From Massariosphaeria phaeospora (lineage: Eukaryota; Ascomycota; Dothideomycetes; Pleosporales), in contig JAADJZ010000013.1 of assembly GCA_011032825.1 (NCBI GenBank), positions 868,001 through 932,000 of the forward strand: 64,000 nucleotides of DNA, written 5' to 3'. The notes below the pieces were generated by a model. The model saw only the letters and a list, made by a program, of their open reading frames with translations, was not told the origin of the DNA and did no database searches. A program made the translations under genes and the position numbers. Within the stretch, counting starts at the first letter, position 1; each line of letters starts with the position of its first letter. Shown here piece after piece: positions 55,914 through 64,000 of the stretch.

Positions 55914-57017
55914 ATGAGATGCACGTGGGGGGTGTAGATAGATAGATAGGCGGTCAGCGCTTCTTGAGAATAGATGAATGGGAAGGAGACGAGGGCAGAC
56001 TGCATGCATGTACAACCAACAAACAAAACACTGTATAGAACCTGCACATAACATACCATTCTCGATTCTCGCCTATGCACACACTGTTGTACAAACTCCC
56101 CATTTTGCTTCTAACTTTGTTCAATTGACTCCACATGTATGTATATATACGAATGCCTCTGTTCCTGAAAGCGTGTCTAACACATCACATTTCGGAGCTC
56201 GTCTTCCCCCCCCCCCGCCTGTCTGGGAACTGTATATATGCATCTAAGGCAACAGCCGTTCGTCTCCCCGTCACCTCACTCCAATTACTTCCCCTTCCCG
56301 AGCCCATCCCAGCCCAGCCCTGCCCCGCCCAGCCGTAGCCCTTCTCAAGAACGCCCAATCCAGAAACTCCAAGACGCGAAATACAACGACTCTGCTCGAT
56401 CGCGATAAAGAGAATACAATAGCGAGACGGCGTACAAAGTGCTGCAATACATACATGGATGGCTGCCTGCATACGACGACGTGAAAGAAAGCGAGAAGCG
56501 AGAGAGAGAGAGAGACAGAGGGAAAACCTGTGCGCCGGGGATGTACCGGTTATGGAAGGAAAAAGGGAAAGGAAAGGGGAAATTGAGAAACGGATATTAG
56601 GGGCGTATACTACACGTGCATGCGCGGAGGGCGAGGACATTCGTTGTCGGGCAGCACATATGTATGCCGGGAAGATAGGATATAACGCCGACGGTGCAGG
56701 TAGGTATGCCGTCCAGCTCTTGCTCAGCGAAACAAACAGACAAGCCAGCAAGCAACAGCTGTCGGGAGGATATAACGCCGACGGTGCAGGTAGGTATGCC
56801 GTCCAGCTCTTGCTCAGCGAAACAAACAGACAAGCCAGCAAGCAACAGCTGTCGGGAGGATATAACGCCGACGGTGCCGCGTAGGTATGGCGTCCACCTC
56901 TTGCTCAGCGAAACAAACAGGCAAGCAAGCAAGCAAGCAACAGCTGTGAGCTCACTGCACTCACTCACTGCCGCCAGCCGCCCAATTATTACAGCTCTCC
57001 CTCATTCTCAACCCACA
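55914..57017. other. Convergent 3' intergenic region
   Basis: 1.1 kb between uS4m and the DUF7728 gene. There is a C run (56207-56217), a GAGA tract (56503-56514) and a 90-bp tandem repeat (see separate entry). Frames crossing the repeat are artefacts of its multiple-of-three period. Confidence 0.5.
56678..56945. repeat. 90-bp tandem repeat, about three copies
   Basis: Units start at 56678, 56768 and 56858, each beginning GGATATAACGCCGACGGTGC. The first two are nearly identical; the third diverges after about 20 bp (ccgcgtaggtatggcg). Since 90 is divisible by three, the repeat gives periodic 30-residue open frames on both strands. Confidence 0.93.
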
Positions 57018-59051
57018 TCAATTCTTCTCTCCCCCAACCCCCGTATCCGCCCCCTCCGCAAACCGCAACGTCTCTGCGCTCGGCCGGGGACTCACATCCA
57101 CAACACTGCTATCGGGCGTCCTCCACCTTGCGCTCGACGCCGAGGACGGCGTGTACCGACTGAAGCCATTGACGACGACTTCGGACATGTCTGGCTCGGG
57201 CTCTTCTTCCTCGTAGGCGGGCGGGGAGCCGGCGCTGCTTGTGTCGGAGCGGTAGCCGGGGAGGGAGTCTGTGCGCGAGAGGGGGCGGGAGGGCAGTTCG
57301 GGGAGGGAGGTGGGTGGGTAGGTGGATGCGGTTGAGAGAGGGGAATAGGGCGCCACAGGGACGGGGTTGGAGTTGGAGTGGGAGTGGCAGTGGCAGTGAG
57401 TGTGTGCGGCGCGGCCGCTATTGACGCGGCCTTCTTCCGCGCGGACGAGGTCAGCTACGACGTCGTGGGCCGCTCTCAGCTGTCTGATTTCCTCCTGCAT
57501 CGCGCCTTCCAGAAGGCCCTCTTGCTCCTGGATGAGGGAGCGCTTCTCTTCGTAGTCTTCGATGCGTGCGTGGTCCCGCCAGTTGCCACGCCACCAGTTG
57601 CGCCAACGGAGTTTGCGAGCTGCGCGGCGGTAGGCTTGTGCGTTGAGGCGTTCTTCACGGGCGGCGGCGCGCTCGGTGCGGCTCCGGAGACTACTGCAGT
57701 AATGGCGGACTACCTTGAGGAGACAGCCGCAGCAGAGGAGGCCCAGAAGGACTTCGAGGGCAATAACGACAGGATACTCTTGTGGGGAACGACGGGGTGC
57801 GTCCTCGGAAGAAGAGGAAGATTCTACAGACGGAGAAGGCGATGGGCGATACGCTGATGCTTGAGGTCGAGGCGGCAATGGTAAATCTTTGTGACTCTCG
57901 GCCTGAGGTGCTTGCTTGTTGCCCGTGCGCCAGACACGAGCGTATGGGTCCTTGTCGGGATGACCCATCAGAGCCGATGATCCCTCGTGGTGATGACGGT
58001 CAGGCCGGATCTTGATCCAAATGGTCTTCCACGCCCCGTTGGCCTTGTTGGCAATACCCTTGACTACACAGGAAATGCCCTCACACTCATTCAGCTCTTC
58101 CTCAAACTTCTTAGCTTCTTCTTTGAAATGCGCTTTAATGTACTGCTTCTTGTCTTCGATTTCTTTCTGGAGGTCTTGTACTTCGGCTTGAAGAGCCCTC
58201 AGTTCACGGATGTTGACTTCAAGAGAAGATTGGGTAGAAGCATCAGATGTTTGATGTTCTTCCGCTTGGACGGCATCAACAGCGGCCGGGACTAATCGGA
58301 GGTGCGAAGGAGGTGCGCGCCAAGATTCAGCCTGCTCTTTGCCACTCGCGGATGGATTGGGGATACGCTCAAGCCTGAGTAGCTCGGGAGGAGAGAGTTG
58401 CTTGAACGAGATCGTAAAACCGGATGGCGTATCGAGCAGCTTGCCGTCAACGGACTTGACTTTCACTGTGAGGACCTGGGCGGCATCACTGTTTTCTTGG
58501 TTGTTGTAGAGACAGGCCGACTCCCATTCAACATCCAAGCTTCGTTGAAGGGAATGGGCATTCTCTTGGAAATGGGTGACACCAGCGTATGATCCGGAGC
58601 CAGACGCAAAATCACCGGTCCATTCCTGGGGCAGGTGGGCGCCGTTCAAGGTAATGTTACTGGTACCACATGGTTGCTCAATGGCATCGGTCTTGAAGCT
58701 TAGGATCTACGACGATGTGAGCAGGAAGGTCGCTGATTTTGTTGCCTGAAGTGGCTGGGAGTGGGCCTTACAAGAGACTCGTCATCGTGGGACGTGTGAC
58801 CCTCGCCAAGACATCCAGCACACGGGACGCTGAAGGTAGCTTGAGCATAGCTCTCTTGGAGATCTGGACGCGTTCAGCAGATGCCTAGTGATGGCAAATC
58901 GCTTGGGATATAAAGGGCGCTTCGTACCCAAGCTCAACAGCTTCCCCTCCGGCTTGAGAAGACTCGGCTCATGGCCGGGCGGCAGAGCAGCACTGAGGGC
59001 GGGGGCGACCCATGTCCAGGCCAAGAGTACCTTGGACTTGAAGCACCGCAT
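57018..59051 (-). CDS. DUF7728-type single-pass membrane protein
   Basis: Three exons, complement(join(57018..58706, 58772..58863, 58928..59051)), giving 634 aa. A signal peptide (residues 1-21, VLLAWTWVAPALSAALPPG) is followed by a domain with a CxxC pair (FSVPCAGCLGE) and paired Cys, then a coiled coil (about 230-280, LRALQAEVQDLQKEIEDKKQ), a Ser/Pro linker, one transmembrane helix (VVIALEVLLGLLCCGCLLKV, about 370-390) and a long cytosolic tail with a second coiled coil and a Ser/Pro-rich end. This order matches the fungal DUF7728 group. The intron 2 acceptor at cgcgtccag was chosen over an earlier one because only it continues the CxxC-bearing frame. No function is known. Confidence 0.8.
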
Positions 59052-60037
59052 GGTTCAAAGGAAGGCAGAACGAAGGTAAAAAGAAGGGAAAAGTCGGTCA
59101 GCTCAGCAAACGGCCACCACAACGGTTGATAAGAAATCAGCGACCGCCCAAAGGAACTGGTTAGAAGAACAGAGTGTGTTCTGTCCTCAGTCCTCAGGAT
59201 CAGGCACCAGCCAAAAGGGCGGGCCGCAGTGGTGTTAACGGGGCGCAGAAGGCGGTAGAAGCTCCCGCCATGCGCACCGAGTGGACGCGTGTCGCTGGCA
59301 GACTACTGGGGGCCGGGGAGTCAGCGGGGCTGAGCACCTCGGTCCACGATTCAGCTCGAGGCATTGAGGGGAGAGAATGCGACGGTGATACGAGAGCTAT
59401 GAGGGCATCGTCAAAGATTGTGCATTGTGGATGGTGAGACGTGCCGCCGTAAAGTGTGGGGGATCACGTTGTTCCACCCAGTCCTCTGCTACTGTGTGGA
59501 TGTGGAAGGAACCCATCAACGTCATTCGACATGTTGAAGGTCTCTATTTTTTCACAATGCACCCGTGCCAACAAACATCGTGTTTCAGACGCCTCTCGGA
59601 TGGAATCTTGCACCCGATCGAACGTGTGCTAGATATTCACAGCTAGCTTGATGTGCTTCAGCACTGCTGCTAGGCTTGGAAGACGGCGTGCAGGGGCGGC
59701 AGAAGAAGCACGCTTTTGAATGACGTCTAGGCTGACCATGATGCTCTGAAAGACGTCTACCAACCGTGTGCTTCTGCGGTATGTTGTTTCTAGCAAAAGA
59801 CACGATGGTACGCGATAAGATGGGATGGATCGTGAAAGCGGGGAGGTGTGGGTTCGCATCTTGGTCCAAGCTTTATATATATAAACATCTATTCCGAACG
59901 CATGCCAGCGTTGCTTCAATTCAACACCCCGCGCAGATCCACGCATCGACCTCTGACGCCTTAAACCTGCGAGTCACCCATATCGGTACACACCCGAGCT
60001 CTACCACACCAGCAAAGCGGCCGAAGGCATCCCAAAG
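59052..60037. other. Divergent intergenic region, LSM4 promoter
   Basis: 986 bp between the divergent DUF7728 and LSM4 genes. A TATATATATAAA box lies near 59874-59885, about 155 bp before the LSM4 start. No gene. Confidence 0.45.
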
Positions 60038-60566
60038 ATGGTACGTCACAGCAGCGAGTGCAGCGTCGCACCACCCTTCTCGACCCCCAGCTAACCCGCA
60101 CCCACTAGCTCCCCCTAGGCCTCCTCACCGCCGCGACCGGCCACCCCATGCTCGTCGAGCTCAAGAGCGGCGAGACGCTCAACGGCCTGCTCGTCAGCTG
60201 CGACACGTGGATGAACCTGACGCTGAAGGAGGTGGTGCAAACGAGCGCCGACGGCGACAAGTTCATGCGGCTACCGGAGATCTACGTGCGCGGCAGCACA
60301 GTAAGCGCCTCTGGATACAACTATGGCGTGCTGTAACGCAGGCTAATGTGATGTGATGTGGCTAGATCAAATACCTGCGGGTCCCGGACGAGCTCGTCGC
60401 TCATGTCAAGGAGCAGCAGGCCAAGGACCAGGCTGCGCGCGGCGGCCGCGGCGGAATACACCAGCGCGGAGACCGGGGCGATCGCGGCGGGCGGGGCAGG
60501 GGCGGTCGGGGTCGTGGGCGCGGAAGAGGAGGTGGTGGTGGTGCTGGCGGCGGCGGTGGAGCTTGA
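60038..60566 (+). CDS. lsm4: U6 snRNA-associated Sm-like protein LSM4
   Basis: Three exons, join(60038..60040, 60109..60300, 60366..60566), giving 131 aa. Exon 1 is the ATG alone; the donor GTACGT follows at once and exon 2 starts LPLGLL, so the protein opens MLPLGLL as LSM4 proteins do. The Sm1 motif covers about residues 13-45 ([20 protein letters not shown]) and Sm2 about 60-70 (IYVRGSTIKYLRVP). The tail is an RGG-rich segment. LSM4 is a ring subunit of Lsm1-7 (mRNA decay) and Lsm2-8 (splicing). Confidence 0.93.
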
Positions 60567-61865
60567 GATATGGCGGAGAAAGATACGCGGTTGGACAAAA
60601 ACAAGGCTCATTAGCAAATGGCCATCTGCACACCACCAACCCAGCGCTTCGACAGCTCCTTGACGCAATCCCAGCTATATCAGCCTTGTTAGAGGAATCC
60701 GATCTGGGTGGAGACATCTTTAGAAGAAGATTGGTGGACGGACCGCCGCAGAAAAGCTTCAAATGGAGCATCCACGAAGACAGCCCTCTCTATTAGGGAC
60801 TTGCGAGCGGCTCAACACAACAAGTGTCGCTCCACCCGAGGCTGTTTGTTGAGCGCGAGCAAACCCAAATCAAATGAAACCCGTTCAAACTTTCCACACA
60901 CATACCACTTTCGTCCAATACAAGCATTGACTCAGCGACTCTAAACCACACCGATCTCATCCACCTACCTTGCCATCATTTCCCCTTCAAAACCTACTAC
61001 AAAGTCCTCCACAGCACCAAAATCCCCACAGCGAGCAATTCCTTCCCCCTCTATACCCCACTAACGCGCCATCAACACGCCATATCTCTAAACCCATACA
61101 CTCTAACCTAATAAACGCACCGTCAAAGCCCGTCAAGTACCGCACCATTCACAATTTCTCCTCCTGAAAATCTTATCTTGTAGTAGTTAGTTTATTTAGT
61201 CCCTTGGTCGCCAGACCCTAAGACCTATACATAATACTACACATCTCACCTCTCACCTCTCACCTCTCGCCCCTCCACCCCTCCACCCCTCCACTCCCTT
61301 TCAACCCTATCTCTAACTCTCAAAAACATTTTGTCCAATCTCATATAACTTCGCCCTAGTAGGCATTTACAGTGTACCCAAATGCGACGGGTCTTTGGTA
61401 GGGGCGGTAAAAAGTATAGCAAAATAAAGTATCTCTGCGTTCTACAAAACCCCACATAAGTAAGGTAGAAAGGGCAAGTAGATAGACTTGCAAAACGGCG
61501 CCGGTAAACGCGAATATGTTGAAATTCAGTGTCTACTGCTGTCTAGTCTACGAGGTATATTGAAAACGAGTGCTGCATGTGCTCTGCTAATGCTGTGCTA
61601 AGAAAATAAAGGATATAAAGCGCCTGCCTGAGTGGACAACCGACCGGGCCTCAGCACCAGGCTGCATAGGCAATGCCAATGCAATGCTACGAGGGGAAGG
61701 ATATAGAGCGTCTGGAAAAGTAACAAAACGAGTGAGTGCCTGCCTGTGTGGCCAACCGACCGGGCCTCAGCACCAGGCTGGCTGGCTGCAGGAAAAAATG
61801 TGCACGAATTGAATGCCGGGAAAACGACAGACCGGCTGTGAGCACCACCACACGATGCCTCGGCC
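60567..61865. other. 1.3-kb convergent intergenic region
   Basis: No gene. There are C/T/A-rich tracts (60930-61160), a (cacctct)-type tract at 61245-61270, and a two-copy repeat near its right end. Confidence 0.5.
61608..61785. repeat. Direct repeat, 116-bp spacing
   Basis: The block CAACCGACCGGGCCTCAGCA (61637) recurs at 61753, with flanking similarity (ggatata.agcg.ctg and gcctgcctg.gtgg). Both copies lie in the 3' region of the Zn2Cys6 gene. Confidence 0.82.
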
Positions 61866-63445
61866 CTACGCCTCACGGCCGACTCTGCGCTCCGCGAGCT
61901 CCAGCTTCTCGCTCCCGTAGCCGATCTTCTGCTCCTCGGCGATGCGCCGGAAAGCGGCGACGCACCACTTCAAGCGGCCGTCGTCGCCGCGGCGCATGTA
62001 AAAGCAGGCGACGACGGACAGGGGAAAGAAGATGTTCTCTGTGGCCGCAAAGCTCGTGTCGTGTGCGCAGAACTGGACGGAGCGACAGATGAGCGAGGCG
62101 TATTCGGACATTTGCGCCGAGAGGTCTTGCGGTGTAGCGGTGGAATTGCTGGCGCTGGCGCCGTGGTGCGCGGGTAGATGCGTGGAGAGCACGTAGCGGG
62201 CCTCGAGGATGAGGAGCTGGGAGGCCCAGTGGAGCACGTAGAGAGTGCAGACTTCAATGGACATGAAGTGAAGTGGGAAGGGCACACTATCGGCGCTGAT
62301 CTGCGCAGCTGGTAATGTCCAAGGACCGGGCATGCTTGCTTTGACAGTCTCGTACCAGGGTGCAAGGTATTGTTCCAGTGTTACGATTTCGTTGAGCGTG
62401 GTAAGGATAGTTGGCGGTGGAGTCGGTGTCGAGGAAGATGAGATGTTGTCGACAGCGGCAAGGATGTTTGGAAGCGGGAGAATGATTTCGCACCATCGGA
62501 AGTAGAGATCGTTGGGGAAAGTGCGCGGGACAGTGTAAAGCTGACGGACCAAAGGGCGATACGAAGGTGAAGAGAAGTCATAGGACCGGCGCGTAGAGAT
62601 AGCCTCAAAGAGCCCTTGGTGGAGAATGTAGATGTGGAGTTCTTCCATGTCGAGCCATTTGAAAGCGCAATGGAGAAGTCGTGTGGCTCCTTCAATGTGC
62701 GCTCCCTGACTCGGACCACCACCATTCGACATGAACAGTTCCGTAGAGCTCATCACGAGCGTAGTAGCGGTAAGGTCCCTACGATTCCCTGAGTCGGACG
62801 CAGCGAGGGCTTGTTGCAGCATCTGTAAGGCATTTAGGTACATGTTCCTGCCGTAATCCATGAGCCGGTCTTGCTGATATTGGGTCCCTACGAAGCATGT
62901 AGCTAAGGCGCTAATTGCTGTATCGAGTATCGGCGACTGTCCCACCCAGGATGGTAAAAGGGATCGCCAACCTCCGCACTCGAATCCTGGCTGGAGAGCA
63001 TCTGTAGATGTCTTATCGGGCCCGAATCGGCGATAGTAAAGATCTAGAAAAACGGTGACCATACCAGAGAGGTTGGTTGGATCCGGATTGGGAAATGCTG
63101 GCAGTGCTGGAGAGGCTACTGCTTCAATCGAAGGTATTACGGGAAATTGCAGCTGTTCTGGTGATGCAGGCTGCGATGCTAGGTCTAGGACGAGGTACTT
63201 TTGTGCATTCTGGGTTCGGTTCCATAGTGGTGGAGGACGAGCTGAGTTGACATTGATAAAGATATGGCCCATGTCGTAGCCACCACATGCCTTACTAGTA
63301 GAGATACATTCGCTACACCGCGGTCTCTTCCTATCGCACTATGATTGTCAGTAGTGTATCAATCGAGCATGTACCAGAAGCTTACCTGGGCTTTGCTCTC
63401 TCTGCACGGTTTACAGTCACCCTTTCTTTGAGATTGAGGAAGCAT
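61866..63445 (-). CDS. Zn2Cys6 transcription factor
   Basis: Two exons, complement(join(61866..63338, 63386..63445)), giving 510 aa. The zinc cluster is split by the 47-bp intron: CKPCRESKAQ, then CDRKRPRCSECISTSKAC, giving the full C6 pattern at residues 11-38. The cluster reaches within 10 residues of the N-terminus, a common layout. The rest matches the fungal-specific factor family typical of proteins with an N-terminal C6 cluster and a helical domain of about 450 residues (FLDLYYRRFGPD...ILDTAISALATCFVG). No linked target genes are visible in the window. Confidence 0.87.
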
Positions 63446-64000
63446 GTTTAGTTGTCTCCACTGACTGTTCTAGACAGCTAACAGGAATCGAATATGTGGG
63501 AAACCAACGAAAAGAATCACTGATTGAGTATGTGTAACGATTGAAGGTATTGGGAAGGCATGAGGGAGTGTTGACGGAAAACATTGTCCTCTAATATATG
63601 GACGGGCATGCTTAGATAGGACCGTGATGTTGGTGCTCGTGCTTAAAGATAGATATTGAGGCTCTGGCCAAATGTCCTGTCCGTAGATCTTACCTGAATG
63701 CTTGACCCAGCGAGCATTGCCGCAAGGAATAACAAACGTGCATAATGGAGTCCCGGGAGCTTGCACGCGAGCGGGTACTGGTCTAAGCTTAGCTGGCTCA
63801 GCTGCTAGCTAGCTCCGTGGAGGCCGTGGACACTCGGGGACAAATGGGAACGGTTGTTGGAGCCGTCCCCAGGCAGCCAGTACGATTTGGCATGCTTGCT
63901 TGAGTTCGACCTAGCGAAAGGTGCTTGAAAAATGAGATTGATGATCACCGTGAAGACAGATAATCTTAGCTGGACTCAGTTCCAGGCAAGACTTGCCTGC
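63446..64000. promoter_or_regulatory. Upstream region of the Zn2Cys6 gene
   Basis: 555 bp to the window edge. No gene is supported; a 98-codon minus-strand frame (63470-63766) lacks any recognised product. Confidence 0.4.

Noticed and set aside
56459..57335. Frames of 141-218 codons on both strands over the 90-bp repeat
   Set aside because: They exist because the repeat period is a multiple of three; the peptides only repeat the unit.
1..64000. CRISPR arrays, bacterial operons, rRNA genes or an NRPS/PKS cluster
   Set aside because: None seen: spaced identical repeats with unique spacers are absent, genes carry spliceosomal introns, and no large multidomain synthase is present.

Overview
The window is nuclear DNA of a filamentous ascomycete (Pezizomycotina; Dothideomycetes is my guess, not provable here). 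The evidence is short GT-AG introns of about 46-118 bp, fungus-specific families (Zn2Cys6 regulators, a Dal5-type MFS carrier, CYP61/ERG5, a GH7 cellulase, DUF7580 and HET proteins) and a Ty1/copia element. I joined exons by reading splice sites and checking that the joined frame stays open, divides by three and keeps family motifs. No expression data were available.

Layout. 1-9.8 kb is a housekeeping block: a gene tail, the checkpoint protein UvsD/Rad26 (ATRIP), CDP-diacylglycerol synthase, a PPR protein and a PTEN-like phosphatase. 11.3-14.7 kb holds an AAA+ ATPase with a long Lys/Ser-rich N-terminus. 15.3-20.6 kb is a full-length copia retrotransposon with identical 174-bp LTRs and a perfect 5-bp target duplication. 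Its single 1574-codon frame carries eight internal stops, all TAG. 20.6-24.8 kb is gene-free, with several unrelated tandem repeats and one promoter-like block.

24.8-27.2 kb encodes a Zn2Cys6 regulator, 28.9 kb a 101-aa membrane-anchored protein and 30.9-32.3 kb a secreted GH7 endoglucanase. 32.7-38.2 kb looks like a small self/non-self recognition patch: a C2H2 protein divergent from a HeLo-like/DUF7580 protein, followed by a decayed HET-domain gene. 38.3-41.9 kb has an oxidoreductase and a seven-exon MFS transporter containing an 8-nt micro-exon.

43.4-64 kb returns to core genes: a CTD-kinase cyclin (Ctk2-like), ERG5, elongation factor 2, La protein divergent from mitochondrial uS4 (NAM9), a DUF7728 membrane protein, LSM4 and a second Zn2Cys6 regulator. 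Most genes are not functionally linked. Exceptions are the RNA/translation group (EF2, La, uS4m, LSM4), clustered without an obvious operon-like reason, and the recognition patch. The most unusual signals are the amber-only stops in a structurally fresh copia copy, the initiator-tRNA anticodon primer site, and the tiny exons (3, 8, 8 and 16 nt).
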